A DNA stretch of 64,000 bases from Rhodopirellula sp. P2 (GCF_028768465.1 NZ_CP118225.1:5065001-5129000); one strand, 5' to 3'; positions 26,308 to 36,000 are shown, counted from the first letter of the stretch. The notes: a model not told the origin generated them from the letters alone. Translations and numbers: made by a program.

Positions 26308-27717
26308 CTACGCGAACAAGTCGTGAACCACTTTGCCTGCAACATCCGTCAGCCGGAAATCTCGACCGGCATGGCGATAGGTCAGTTGTTCGTGATCGAG
26401 TCCCACCAGATGCAACATCGTGGCGTGCAAGTCGTGCAGGTGAACTTTGTTTTCGATCGCGTAGTAGCCGTACTCGTCCGTCGCGCCGTACTGGATGCCG
26501 GTCTTCAATCCAGCGCCCGCCATCCACATCGTGAACCCTTCCGGGTTGTGGTCGCGTCCGTCCTGCCCAGATCCCTGGCACGTTGGCGTGCGGCCAAACT
26601 CGCCTCCCCACAACACCAGCGTGTCCTCCAACAAACCGCGAGCCTTCAGGTCTTTCAACAAGCCTGCAATCGGCAAATCCACCTCCGCAGCGTTCTGCGT
26701 GTGACCTTTGCGGAGGTTGCCATGTTGGTCCCACTGCACCTCCGTGTTGCTGTGCGTGATCTGCACAAACCGGACGCCTCGCTCAGCAAATCGGCGTGCC
26801 ATCAGACATTGGCGACCAAAGTCGGCCGTGGTTTCGTGGTCGATGCCATACAGCTTGTGCGTTGCCGCCGTTTCGGATTCCAAGTCCAATGCCTCCGGCA
26901 TCTCGGTCTGCATTCGGAATGCCAACTCAAAGGACTTGATCCGCGCTTCGAGTGCTGAGTCTGGACCGGTGGTTTCCAGAAACCCGCGGTTCATCGACTG
27001 GGCCAGATCCAGCTGCATCCGCTGTGCTTCCAGAGACAGTCGTGCGTTCTTCACAAACTTCACGCGAGCCTGATCGGACGGTTGGCTGGCGTTGCCGATC
27101 GGGGTCCCCGAAACGCTGGCGGGCAAAAATGCCGAACCCCAGTTTTTCGTGCCACCATGCGCCAGCGTCGGACAGATCGTGATGAACCCCGGCAGGTTCT
27201 GGTTCTCCGTCCCCAATCCATAAGTGACCCACGACCCCATGCTGGGCCGCACGAACACATCGCTGCCCGTGTGCAACTTCATGCTCGCCCCACCATGTGC
27301 CGGGTTGGTGCCGTGCAGCGAATTGATGATGCACAAGTCGTCGACACACTCGGCAACGTGTGGGAACAATTCGCTGACCGCGATGCCGCTCTCACCGTAT
27401 TGTTTGAACTTCCAAGGCGAAGCCAACAGGTTGCTGGTCGGAGCAAACTGGACTCGCGGTTTTTCGAACGGCAATGGTTTGCCGTCGTCCTTTTGCAGTT
27501 GTGGCTTGTAATCAAACGTGTCCATGTGAGACGGGCCGCCCTTCATGAACAGAAAGATGACACGTTTCGCTTTCGGTGCGAAATGCGGGGCCCCCAAACC
27601 GAGCGACTCGGCGGTGCCGCCGGACGCTCGGACTTCGTCAGCCAACAACGATGCCAACGCCAGCGATCCAAAACCAGCAGCGGTGGTCTGCAAAAGGTGT
27701 CGTCGATTGAATTGCAT
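26308..27717 (-). CDS. DUF1501 family secreted protein (sulfatase-like fold)
   Basis: This protein of 469 residues has a Tat-type leader (MQFNRRHLLQTTAAGFGSL) and the alkaline-phosphatase-superfamily-like DUF1501 domain, with landmarks such as VIFLFMKGGPSHMDTFDYKP, HGGASMKLHTGSDVF and LVLWGGEFGRTPTCQGSGQDG, HDHNPEG-like DHNPEGFTMW near the end. Function is unknown; in planctomycetes the gene almost always follows a DUF1549/DUF1553 cytochrome gene, as here (62 bp downstream of it). The start at 27717 is preferred over an upstream start because the twin-arginine leader then begins directly. The region before it is CT-rich and has no clear Shine-Dalgarno sequence. Its 3' end abuts the tandem repeat array. 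Confidence 0.9.
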   Translation of the reverse strand: MQFNRRHLLQTTAAGFGSLALASLLADEVRASGGTAESLGLGAPHFAPKAKRVIFLFMKGGPSHMDTFDYKPQLQKDDGKPLPFEKPRVQFAPTSNLLASPWKFKQYGESGIAVSELFPHVAECVDDLCIINSLHGTNPAHGGASMKLHTGSDVFVRPSMGSWVTYGLGTENQNLPGFITICPTLAHGGTKNWGSAFLPASVSGTPIGNASQPSDQARVKFVKNARLSLEAQRMQLDLAQSMNRGFLETTGPDSALEARIKSFELAFRMQTEMPEALDLESETAATHKLYGIDHETTADFGRQCLMARRFAERGVRFVQITHSNTEVQWDQHGNLRKGHTQNAAEVDLPIAGLLKDLKARGLLEDTLVLWGGEFGRTPTCQGSGQDGRDHNPEGFTMWMAGAGLKTGIQYGATDEYGYYAIENKVHLHDLHATMLHLVGLDHEQLTYRHAGRDFRLTDVAGKVVHDLFA

Positions 27718-27779
27718 CAGATCAGGAGGGAAGGAAGGAGGCGGGACTTCATTGGAGGAAGCGAAGTTTTCGACGATTC

Positions 27780-30347
27780 CTAACGGACGTAAACGAACTC
27801 GCTGGACGAAACCACGGCTTGGCAGAACGCTTGCCAGGCCGATCGCTCCCAACCCAATCCGCCGTCAGCGGGCTCAGACTTGTTCTGGTGCAGAAGCGTT
27901 TCAAACTGCGAGAGGAAGCGAAGGCCATCGGAAATCTCCACGTCGCTGGGCGGTCTCCCATAAGCTTCCAAGTACAACCGGCGGACTCGCTGGGCAGAGT
28001 CGGTGTTGTCTTCCAGCAAACGATCCGCCAACGCAAATGTCAGGTCGGACACCATTTCCGAGTTCATCAGGAACAAAGCCTGCGGCGCGATCGTGCTGGT
28101 GTTTCGATCACCGGTCAAAACGCTCGCGTCGGTGTAGTCGAACAATTGAAACATGTCATACAGGTGATTGCGAATCACGGGCACGTAGATCGAACGCCGG
28201 GTTGAATCGTATTTGGATTTGTCCTGCGACGTGTGATTGAACACGTACTCACGGTTCTTGTACTGCATGATGTTCCCGCCCGTGGTCCGGTCAAGCTGAC
28301 CACTGACGGCCAACAACCCGTCACGAATCGCCTCGGCTTCCAATCGCCGCAAACTGTATCGCCAGTACCACTGGTTGCCAGGATCCAGCTCCGCGTTTGA
28401 CGCGTCAAAGTCGCTGCTACGTTGGTAGGTTTGCGACAACAGGATCATCCGGTGCATCGCCTTGATCGACCAACCTTCCTCGACGAATCGAACCGCCAAC
28501 CAATCCAGCAACTCCGGATGGGTTGGTGGGCTACCTTTCAGCCCAAAGTTGTCGACGGTGCTGACCAACCCTTTGCCGAAGTGGCCTCGCCACAGCCGGT
28601 TGACCATCACGCGGGCGGTCAGCGGATGGCGTCCATTGGTCAGCCAGCGAGCGAACTGAAGGCGACCGCTTTGCATCACTGGAATCGCGGGTTGGTCATC
28701 CAAAGCCAAAACCTCCGGCACGCGGCGAGCCACAACGTCGCCGAGTGTCAGGTGACTGCCTCGAAGATGAACAGCGGTGTCCACAATCTCACCATCCACC
28801 ACGCCCATCGCGGTCGGCAATTCTGGAGTCGCCTCCTTCCACGTCGTCAATTCCTCCCGAAGCGTTTTGAGCTCCGCCTGAATCTCCGCCGGAAATTGCT
28901 TCTCGACTTCATCGGGTTTGGCGTCGGTATCCGCTGGAGGATCCAAATCGGACTTGGCGGCTGCAACCCGGTCAGCGATCAACTTTTCTCGAGCGGCGAT
29001 CCTTTCTTTGTGTGCAGTCAGTTCCGCAGCTTGCTCGGGTGTTTCAATCGAGTTCTCGTGCCACTTGGCGACCGTCTTGTAACTGTCCATCGTTTGCGTG
29101 CTTTGAAAGATCCCAGCCAACCCGTAGTAGTCGTGGTGGCTGATCGGATCAAACTTGTGCGTGTGACAGCGGGCACATCCGAGCGTCAGCCCCAGCAAAC
29201 TGCGACCGACGGTGTCGATCTGCTCGTCGATGATGTCCATTTCCATCTTGGCTTCGTCCTGCTCGGCCAAAACTTTCGGCCCCAACACCAGGAAACCCGT
29301 CGCGATCAAACGCTCGTGACGAAGTTCCACGTCATCGCCGGAATCCAGCAGATCGCCCGCCAATTGTTCGACCACGAATTCGTTGTAAGGCTTGTCCTCG
29401 TTGAGCGATTGCACGACGTAATCGCGGTAGCGCCAGGCGTTCCCATGAACCACGTTTTCGTCGAGACCGTTTGAATCGGCGTAGCGTGCGACGTCCAACC
29501 AGTGGCGTCCCCACCGTTCACCGTAATGAGGCGACGCGAGCAAACGATCGACCACGCTAGCGAACGCATCGCGAGAATCATCGGCCAGAAAGGATTCGAC
29601 TTCCTCTGGTGTCGGCGGCAACCCGGTCACGTCAAACGTGACTCGCCGCAGCAACGTTCGCTTGTCGGCCGGTGGATTGGGACGCAAGCCATTGGCTCGC
29701 AATTCAGCCAGCACAAACGCATCGATCGGGTTCGGAGCGTCTGTGGATGCATTGCCAACCGCTGGCGGAATGGCTTTGACGGGCAGTTGGAACGCCCAAT
29801 GCTTGCGGCCTTCCTGCACATCGACCTCGCCCCGCTGGACGATCGGCCCCACGGTGTTGGAATCGGGATGTGGCGCCCCCATCTCGACCCACCGGATTAC
29901 GTCTGCGATTTGGACATCGGACAACTTCTCATCCGGTGGCATCTTCAAATCATTGTCTTGATAGCGGACCGCGGTCACCAACAAACTGCTGGTGGGTTTC
30001 CCCGGAACCAGAGACGCACCCGCCAATCCGCCCGTCAGCATGCCCGCCAAAGTGTCGACACGGAGTTCCGATTCCTGAGAGTCCTCACCATGGCACTCGT
30101 AACAGTGATCAATCAGCAGCGGACGAATTTTGGACTCAAAGAAGTCAAGCTGTTCCGCCGTGGCCTGCACTGTTTCGATCTGCTCGGTATCCTCCGCGGA
30201 CTGAGCAGCGATCGGGCTCATCACCAACCAGCCCCACACAGCACAAATCACGATTCGCTGCATCAGCCCGATTCCCAAGCCGACCGGATGCGAACGAACG
30301 TCGGCACCGTGGTCGACGAGCGGTCTTCCCAAATGGATCAGATGCAT
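27780..30347 (-). CDS. PSD1 / planctomycete cytochrome c (DUF1549-DUF1553) protein
   Basis: This exported protein of 855 residues has a signal segment (IVICAVWGWLVMSPIAAQSA), then a planctomycete cytochrome c domain with the heme motif CYECH in IDHCYECHGEDSQESELRVD, the DUF1549 domain (DAFVLAELRANGLRPNPPAD, RVTFDVTGLPPTPEEVESFL), a second CXXCH in GCARCHTHKFDPISHHDYYG, and the DUF1553 domain (ARVMVNRLWRGHFGKGLVST and LLDWLAVRFVEEGWSIKAMH). Family function is unknown; a periplasmic redox or polysaccharide-related enzyme is often suggested. The start at 30347 has the strong Shine-Dalgarno AGGAG seven bases upstream, overlapping the stop of the FecR-LamG gene, so the two are translationally linked. 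Second gene from the end of a four-gene leftward operon. Confidence 0.93.
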   Translation of the reverse strand: MHLIHLGRPLVDHGADVRSHPVGLGIGLMQRIVICAVWGWLVMSPIAAQSAEDTEQIETVQATAEQLDFFESKIRPLLIDHCYECHGEDSQESELRVDTLAGMLTGGLAGASLVPGKPTSSLLVTAVRYQDNDLKMPPDEKLSDVQIADVIRWVEMGAPHPDSNTVGPIVQRGEVDVQEGRKHWAFQLPVKAIPPAVGNASTDAPNPIDAFVLAELRANGLRPNPPADKRTLLRRVTFDVTGLPPTPEEVESFLADDSRDAFASVVDRLLASPHYGERWGRHWLDVARYADSNGLDENVVHGNAWRYRDYVVQSLNEDKPYNEFVVEQLAGDLLDSGDDVELRHERLIATGFLVLGPKVLAEQDEAKMEMDIIDEQIDTVGRSLLGLTLGCARCHTHKFDPISHHDYYGLAGIFQSTQTMDSYKTVAKWHENSIETPEQAAELTAHKERIAAREKLIADRVAAAKSDLDPPADTDAKPDEVEKQFPAEIQAELKTLREELTTWKEATPELPTAMGVVDGEIVDTAVHLRGSHLTLGDVVARRVPEVLALDDQPAIPVMQSGRLQFARWLTNGRHPLTARVMVNRLWRGHFGKGLVSTVDNFGLKGSPPTHPELLDWLAVRFVEEGWSIKAMHRMILLSQTYQRSSDFDASNAELDPGNQWYWRYSLRRLEAEAIRDGLLAVSGQLDRTTGGNIMQYKNREYVFNHTSQDKSKYDSTRRSIYVPVIRNHLYDMFQLFDYTDASVLTGDRNTSTIAPQALFLMNSEMVSDLTFALADRLLEDNTDSAQRVRRLYLEAYGRPPSDVEISDGLRFLSQFETLLHQNKSEPADGGLGWERSAWQAFCQAVVSSSEFVYVR

Positions 30348-30357
30348 CGAACGTCTC

Positions 30358-32082
30358 CTAAAACTTGGGATTTCCGGCATGGTAGATTTGCAATATTTCC
30401 GCTTCGTCCAACGCATCATCGAGCATCAGAAACTCATCCATTCGCCCATTGAAATTGCGGATCGCGTGAGAACTCTTGTCGACGGGGCGTCCCCAATTGC
30501 ACAGTTCCGCATCTCCAATTCGGATCGGTCCATCGTACTGAAGTTTACCTTCGCACGGCACACGCTGACCGTTGAAGTAGTGACGCACCGTTTGGCTGGT
30601 TCCGTCGAACACGGAGGCGACATGAATCCATTGCCCCAGACGCGTGAGATCCACCAGCGGCGGTGTGTAACGCCACGCCACGCCTGACACTTGGCCGACA
30701 GATAAACCAAGTTGCCCACGTTGATCAAATTGCCAGTGAACTTCCCCTTGATCCCAACCATCGGTCAGCAACAACGAACTGAGCAACCGATCCAGCCCAT
30801 CGACACGCACCCATGCCGCCAACGTGATCGATTTGTATTCACCGGCCAAATGGAAGCGGACTCGATCGCTGGGCCGTTTGAAATCCAAGGCAGTTTTCCC
30901 TGGCCAACGGCCCTCCGACCATGCACAACCGATGATGGAACCGTTTGAATTCTCTTGGGCCGCAGCAAGGTTCGGCAGAGTGGTTGGCGACGTCTCCGAA
31001 CCAGACTGATCCGGCGCCGCGAAATCGTAATACATCAGCACGCGAGGGTCCTTGCGAATCTCAGCACTCCACCGCCGCCAACGTTCGATCCGATGCTGTC
31101 GACGTTCGGCTTGGTTCTGTTGAAGCAGCGATTCGGATGGCATCTTGGCGATCCGAGTGGTTTCCGGACGGGAGTTCCCGTTTCCATCAACGCTCATCGA
31201 TTGCCCCGTGACCAATTCGTGCAGCGACGCAGCATCTCCCGACGCTGACGGATCATGCAGTTCCACCAATCCGTCAAACACATGCACCTCGGTTCGCTCG
31301 CCGGGATTTGCCGACACACCAAATTCAGTCCCGAGGTCAACGATTTTGGTTTCCGGCGTCAACACCGTGAACCCGCGAGCTGGAACGGGCACGTTTGCCC
31401 AGGCCTTGCCCGCGTGCAACATGACAAGGTTCGGATCGCGAATTTCGAGCTTGGCAGGGCCTTCCAACGTCAACACGGCACCCCGAAAGAATTGCAACTG
31501 CACCCATCCGGATTTCAGATCCAGCGTCTGGTTTGACGATACCGAATCGCCCATCCGAAACGCCGCGTCACCCGTCCACTCGACATTGACGACTCGTTTC
31601 AACAACGCCACCGAGGGATCCGCCGGCTCCGATTCGGTCATCGTCGTCGCCTGTGGATGCATCGCTGGGTCAGAACCGGTCTGTGCCACCCCGGCGTGTC
31701 GTCCCGTCCACATCCCAATCCAAAACGCCACCATCAAACAGGCCGCGATCCCGACTGCGGCCAGCGGAGCCCAGCGACGGAGTTGGTCTCGCGCTGCGTT
31801 CAGGCTGGAACGGTCCAGCACGCTGTGCAGAAAATCAAACTTTTGGGATTCGGCATCCAGCCGTTGATCCAGCAGTTGCACAAACCGTTGCCCCGCCCGT
31901 TCTTCCCGGACCAGCATCGCCAGCCCCTCGTCCATTTCGACTTGGTCGCGGTAGCGCCGCTGCAATGCATCGTCATTCGCCAGCGAATGAGCCAGACGTT
32001 CCGTCTGTGCGTCACTGAGTTCGCCGTCGAGCAAACGTCCGAGTTGCTGGTCAAACTCTGGTTCCCGAGCTTGTTCGCTCAT
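30358..32082 (-). CDS. FecR-domain, LamG/ConA-domain membrane protein
   Basis: This 574-residue protein has an N-terminal cytoplasmic region with a helical, zinc-less anti-sigma-like segment (FDQQLGRLLDGELSDAQTER), one membrane helix at about residues 103-125 (LAAVGIAACLMVAFWIGMW), a FecR-like periplasmic domain (about 175-265: VQLQFFRGAVLTLEGPAKLE, TKIVDLGTEFGVSANPGERT) and a C-terminal LamG/concanavalin-like lectin domain (about 340-530, with FKRPSDRVRFHLAGEYKSIT and ITLAAWVRVDGLD). FecR proteins transmit outside signals to an ECF sigma factor; here the LamG domain could bind a glycan. The ATG at 32082 overlaps the sigma-factor stop by four bases (ATGA). Confidence 0.9.
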   Translation of the reverse strand: MSEQAREPEFDQQLGRLLDGELSDAQTERLAHSLANDDALQRRYRDQVEMDEGLAMLVREERAGQRFVQLLDQRLDAESQKFDFLHSVLDRSSLNAARDQLRRWAPLAAVGIAACLMVAFWIGMWTGRHAGVAQTGSDPAMHPQATTMTESEPADPSVALLKRVVNVEWTGDAAFRMGDSVSSNQTLDLKSGWVQLQFFRGAVLTLEGPAKLEIRDPNLVMLHAGKAWANVPVPARGFTVLTPETKIVDLGTEFGVSANPGERTEVHVFDGLVELHDPSASGDAASLHELVTGQSMSVDGNGNSRPETTRIAKMPSESLLQQNQAERRQHRIERWRRWSAEIRKDPRVLMYYDFAAPDQSGSETSPTTLPNLAAAQENSNGSIIGCAWSEGRWPGKTALDFKRPSDRVRFHLAGEYKSITLAAWVRVDGLDRLLSSLLLTDGWDQGEVHWQFDQRGQLGLSVGQVSGVAWRYTPPLVDLTRLGQWIHVASVFDGTSQTVRHYFNGQRVPCEGKLQYDGPIRIGDAELCNWGRPVDKSSHAIRNFNGRMDEFLMLDDALDEAEILQIYHAGNPKF

Positions 32083-32597
32083 GTTGCTCCCTCCGTCAAA
32101 CGGGTTTCGACGCAGGTCCGCAGCAGCCCGCGAAGACGCGACAAAGCCTGGCGGACGGCCGCGGGAGTCATCTCCGTTTCGTTTGCCAACTGCGTCGCGT
32201 TCTGCCCTCGCGTGTAGCGGCCGTTCACCAAGGCTCGACCGTGACCGGGCAATCGATCCACGCAGACGCGAAGTGCCGCGAACCAGTCCTCGGACCACGG
32301 GCCAGTGATGGGTTCGTCGGACATCGCCAGCATGGCTTCGCTGAGCGATGCGTTGACGACTCGTCGCCGACGAGACGTTTTCCGCAACTCGTTTCGCACC
32401 AAATTGCGAGCGATCGAACGCAACCAAGGCCCCGCGTCGTCGATGTCCTCCAGCGTTTCAATTCGCTCGTAAGCAACCACAAACGCATCCTGGGCCAAAT
32501 CATCCACCGCGTCGGGCAGCGCACCGAGCATCCGGATGAACATCCGTAGGCGGGCTTGATGTTCCAGCACCAGTTTCGCGAATTCGTTTCGTTGCAT
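32079..32597 (-). CDS. ECF-type RNA polymerase sigma factor
   Basis: This 172-residue protein has region 2 (RMFIRMLGALPDAVDDLAQD, AFVVAYERIETLEDIDDAGP, LRSIARNLVRNELRKTSRRR) and region 4 (CVDRLPGHGRALVNGRYTRG, ANETEMTPAAVRQALSRLRG), with no sigma region 1 or 3, as in the extracytoplasmic-function group. It probably belongs to the planctomycete/Rhodopirellula-Verrucomicrobium subgroup, whose genes sit directly in front of FecR-LamG genes. It would direct transcription of its own operon or of a small regulon in response to an envelope or glycan signal sensed by the downstream protein. Translational coupling to the next gene supports a sigma/anti-sigma pair. Confidence 0.92.
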   Translation of the reverse strand: MQRNEFAKLVLEHQARLRMFIRMLGALPDAVDDLAQDAFVVAYERIETLEDIDDAGPWLRSIARNLVRNELRKTSRRRRVVNASLSEAMLAMSDEPITGPWSEDWFAALRVCVDRLPGHGRALVNGRYTRGQNATQLANETEMTPAAVRQALSRLRGLLRTCVETRLTEGAT

Positions 32598-32752
32598 CGG
32601 TCACTTTTCCTTTCGCTACTACCATGTCTCCACCATCCAAAGTGTGACACAGAGAGAACGAAAAAGCTTCGAAACCGTTGGAAAACCGGCTCGGCGATCC
32701 ACGCACAAGACTTGGCAACCGCCTACGGACATCGAGAACGAGCAAGCAATGC

Positions 32753-33583
32753 TCAGAGCAACCGGATGCCATCCTGTTCGATTGCAATCACCTGTTGTTT
32801 GTACAGGGCACCGATCGCCTTCTTGAATTGGCCTTTGCTCATCCGGAACAGGTCAAAGATTTCATTCGGAGGCGACTTGTCATGAACCGGCGCAAACCCA
32901 CCGTTCTCTTCCAAGTGGCTCTGAATGGCTTGGCTGAAGTCGTCGCGAATTTGCTGACCACTTTTCAGGCTGAGATCTATTTTCCCATCAACGCGAACGT
33001 GTTTGACATAACCTTGGATGGTCTGACCAAAGCTGATCCGTTGATCCACTTCATCCTTGTACAACAGTCCCCAATGGCTCTGATCCACAATCGCCTTGTG
33101 CCCCATCTCGGTGCTGTTGGCAATGATCAACTCAACCGCCTGTTGCGGGTAGAAACCATGCTCGGGATCATTGCTCACGTACTTGTCAATCTTGGACGTT
33201 GCCGTGATTCGATCTTGGTTGTCGAGATACAGGAACACCAGGTAAGAATCGCCCACCCTCATCGGTCGATGCTGTTCCGCGAATGGGACCAGGACGTCTT
33301 TGTCCAATCCCCAGTCCAAGAACGCACCAATCGGGGTGTTCTCTTTGACTTCCAAGTAAGCGAATTCGCCCACCTCCGCTTTGGGAACCTGAGTGGTCGC
33401 GATCGGGCGATCTTCCGAATCCAGGTAGAGGAAGACTTCGACAATGTCACCGACGCTCAAGTCGTCCGGGGTGTGCTTGGTGGGCAGCAGGATCTCGCCC
33501 AGTTCCCCGGCGTCCAAAAACATTCCAAAGTCGGTTCGCTTGAGCACTTCCAAGTCAAACGTTCCGCCGATTTCGATCATCAT
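32753..33583 (-). CDS. CvfB/YitL-like S1 RNA-binding protein
   Basis: This 276-residue cytoplasmic protein resembles CvfB (YitL) of Firmicutes, with three or four S1-type OB folds and a winged-helix end: LEVLKRTDFGMFLDAGELGE (S1-1), VKENTPIGAFLDWGLDKDVL (S1-2), IVDQSHWGLLYKDEVDQRIS (S1-3-like) and a C-terminal helix-turn-helix (DLFRMSKGQFKKAIGALYKQ). Such proteins bind RNA and influence virulence or growth genes; a role in planctomycetes is unknown. The start is placed at the first of two adjacent ATGs (33583), with GGAAG upstream; a further upstream ATG at 33601 is possible. It is a single leftward gene about 155 bp downstream of the sigma gene's start. Confidence 0.88.
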   Translation of the reverse strand: MMIEIGGTFDLEVLKRTDFGMFLDAGELGEILLPTKHTPDDLSVGDIVEVFLYLDSEDRPIATTQVPKAEVGEFAYLEVKENTPIGAFLDWGLDKDVLVPFAEQHRPMRVGDSYLVFLYLDNQDRITATSKIDKYVSNDPEHGFYPQQAVELIIANSTEMGHKAIVDQSHWGLLYKDEVDQRISFGQTIQGYVKHVRVDGKIDLSLKSGQQIRDDFSQAIQSHLEENGGFAPVHDKSPPNEIFDLFRMSKGQFKKAIGALYKQQVIAIEQDGIRLL

Positions 33584-33666
33584 GTTGGTTCTTCCATCCA
33601 ATCAAGCTACCGTTGATCGGGGCATCCCAAAGGACATCCGATTCGCCGGAGGTCGAGAGGACAATT

Positions 33667-33972
33667 TTACGATTTGAATTTGCGTTTCTTCAACGGCGGA
33701 TTGCTGTGAAGGATCTCGCCGGAATCAGAAACCTTCAGGTAGTAAGACGCCCCGATGTGAATCCGTTTTGACAGAGAGAATTCCCCGATGGGTTCCAGTT
33801 CTTCCCAGATGTTGACCCGGTAGTTGCCGTTGTGGTGCCGACAAACCTCGACACGATGCAACCGTGGGGGCCTGCCAATCTTTTCAAGGATCTGCGACTT
33901 GATGGTTGCCGTGTGGTCGGCAAGCGACTCCGGTTCATCTTTCTTCGGGGCTGGTTGATCGACTTTTGCCAT
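33667..33972 (-). CDS. Small conserved protein of unknown function
   Basis: This protein of 101 residues begins with a polar segment (MAKVDQPAPKKDEPESLADH), then RLHRVEVCRHHNGNYRVNIW and a beta-rich stretch including FSLSKRIHIGASYYLKVSDS, ending in a basic tail (PPLKKRKFKS). No family is recognised. The ATG at 33972 is preferred because GAGGAAA lies 4-10 nt before it; the upstream extension to 34101 has no better signal. Given its basic tail and small size, a nucleic-acid-binding or ribosome-linked role is conceivable but unsupported. It precedes the CvfB-like gene by about 80 bp on the same strand. Confidence 0.7.
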   Translation of the reverse strand: MAKVDQPAPKKDEPESLADHTATIKSQILEKIGRPPRLHRVEVCRHHNGNYRVNIWEELEPIGEFSLSKRIHIGASYYLKVSDSGEILHSNPPLKKRKFKS

Positions 33973-34356
33973 GGTTTCCTCGGCCACTAGGAGGTGATTG
34001 AACACTGAACTGTATCCTAACGGAGTCCGGTTCGATACGAGGTCGAAAAGCAGAAAACCGTCCTGCACGTCACCGCTCAGCGAGAGCCCCATCAAGCCCA
34101 TTGCTGGCAGGCGTTTACGTCACATCGCAGCGCCGACCCAGCGCCGCTGGATTGACGAAAACTCGCACGGGGGACAATTCCGGTGACACCCCACCGCCCC
34201 CGAGCAACCTCGAAAGCTTTCAACACCAAGTGCCTTTCGGCGCTTGCCCTGGTTAAATCGGCAGCCAGCAGCACGCCAGCGTTCGTGAACATCACCACCT
34301 GCTCCGTACCTTCCAGCGTCAACCACTGAGCCGAACATTAGGAATGATCGCCGACC

Positions 34357-35700
34357 TCAGACCCAGGTGGGTTCCCAACCTTTGCGATACGGCTTGGTCA
34401 CCCACTGCTGGGCCTCGGCATGGTTTGTGATCTTCATCGCTTCGGTATCCCACTGCAGTTCTTGCCCCGGGAAGCGAATCCCGATCGTTCCGAGCAAAAC
34501 CGATTCCGTCAGCGGTCCGGCGTAGTCGAAGTGGGAAGTGGTTTCATCCGTCCCGCGACAGGCGTCCGCCCACTGCGTGTAGTGGTCCACCGCGGGGATC
34601 ACCGGCAGATCCTCCACCAAGGATTGGTCTGCGAGGTAGAGCTGCGGCATCGCGACATGGGGAATCACCAACGAACCCTTTTCGCCAACCAGCACCGAGC
34701 CCGCGCCGGGAAGCTTCCCATCCTCAGGAATGTGAGCCAGTCGCTCTCGCGGCGGCGACACTCCGACTCCGTCGTACCAGGTGACCGGCAGGGTCGTTTC
34801 GGCGGTGTACTTGGTTCCGGGGAATTGGTAACGCACGGTCGCTCGATCGGTCCAGGTTTCAGGCATCAATTCCGGTGCCTCAACGGTGAGCTTCGTCGGT
34901 GCGTGAATTTCCAGTGCTTTGAAGACCGGGTCCAAGATATGGCATCCGAAATCGCCCAGCTGGCCGGTACCGTAGGCCTGCCAACCGCGCCAATTGAATG
35001 GGTGATACATCCCAATTTTGTAGGGACGTTCGACAGCGACGCCTTGCCACAGATCCCAACGAACATCCGCGGGGACGGGATCGCTGCCGGCGGGGCGCGG
35101 AATCTGTCGCGGCCAAGAGGGTCTTCCGCCTTGCCACGAATGAACTTCGCGAACCTTCCCGATCATTCCTTCGTGAACCAAGTGAACCGCTGTGCGATAC
35201 GCCGAGTGCGATTGAATTTGATTGCACATCTGAGTCACCACCTTGAACTTCTGGGCTGCCTTTTTCATCTGGCGAGCTTCCGTCACGGTGTGCGTCAGTG
35301 GCTTTTGGCAGAACACATGTTTCCCCAACTGCATCGCGGGCAGGGAGATCGGTGCGTGCATGAAATCTGGCGTGGAGACCAGGACGCCTTGCAGGTCATT
35401 GCTTTCATCGAGCAGTTTTCGCCAATCGGCGTAGCGACGGGCCGATGAAAACCGTTCAGCGGCTTGACCAAGGTGCTTGGGCGAACTGTCAATGTCACAC
35501 AACCCGATCACGTCGACCTGCGGGCTGGCAGCGACACCGAGCAAATCGCTCCAACCTTTCCCACCGGTTCCCACACTCGCGATCTGAAGCCGTTCATTGG
35601 CACCGTAAACACGCGAATATTGCGTCGCAGAGAGAGTGATTGCGGTTCCGGCAATCGCGGTGGACTTTAAAAACGAACGTCGATTCTTGACATCGCGCAT
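34357..35700 (-). CDS. Tat-exported Gfo/Idh/MocA family oxidoreductase
   Basis: This 447-residue protein starts with a twin-arginine leader (NRRSFLKSTAIAGTAITLSA) and then the Gfo/Idh/MocA Rossmann domain (LQIASVGTGGKGWSDLLGVA, VIGLCDIDSSPKHLGQA), with the conserved EKP-like motif of the family as CQKPLTHTVTEARQMKKAAQ. The second half has the alpha/beta domain ending in a substrate loop (GRPSWPRQIPRP, DYAGPLTESVLLGTIGIRFP). Members oxidise sugars or sugar derivatives with NAD(P); exported Tat-dependent members are numerous in planctomycetes and presumably carry their cofactor across folded. The start at 35700 is supported by GGAAA a few bases upstream. The gene stands alone. Confidence 0.9.
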   Translation of the reverse strand: MRDVKNRRSFLKSTAIAGTAITLSATQYSRVYGANERLQIASVGTGGKGWSDLLGVAASPQVDVIGLCDIDSSPKHLGQAAERFSSARRYADWRKLLDESNDLQGVLVSTPDFMHAPISLPAMQLGKHVFCQKPLTHTVTEARQMKKAAQKFKVVTQMCNQIQSHSAYRTAVHLVHEGMIGKVREVHSWQGGRPSWPRQIPRPAGSDPVPADVRWDLWQGVAVERPYKIGMYHPFNWRGWQAYGTGQLGDFGCHILDPVFKALEIHAPTKLTVEAPELMPETWTDRATVRYQFPGTKYTAETTLPVTWYDGVGVSPPRERLAHIPEDGKLPGAGSVLVGEKGSLVIPHVAMPQLYLADQSLVEDLPVIPAVDHYTQWADACRGTDETTSHFDYAGPLTESVLLGTIGIRFPGQELQWDTEAMKITNHAEAQQWVTKPYRKGWEPTWV

Positions 35701-35964
35701 GGCAAGTTTCCATTCAAGGCGGGGAGGGAAGGTAGGCAGGCAATCGCCGCAGCGATTGGGACCCGCATGATACCTCATCTTCCAGCCTCAGGAGTGCACT
35801 CCGATTCACCACCCCCAAAAACGGATCGCGTTGGCCGACCACTTCCCTCAGAAACACGGTCGCTCGCGAAGAACGTGATTCCAATGGCGGGTGCCGGAAC
35901 GCTGGGCGAGCCGAACAGCGGAGCCGGCCGGACGCATCGAGGAGGAAGCGGTCCGATACAAACG

Positions 35965-36000
35965 AAAAAAAAGCCGACGAGGTGAATTCACCTCGCCGGC
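35965..36000 (-). terminator. Rho-independent terminator of the outer-membrane-barrel gene
   Basis: A near-perfect inverted repeat at 35973-36000 (GCCGNCGAGGTGAA arms) is followed on the minus strand by eight T residues. The single imperfect pair is A-C on the plus strand but G-U in the minus transcript, which fits termination of the leftward gene ending at 36041. Confidence 0.85.

Noticed and set aside
34092-34338. Two short minus-strand frames (72-76 codons) upstream of the small conserved gene
   Set aside because: No ribosome binding site or family similarity could be seen; kept out for lack of support.
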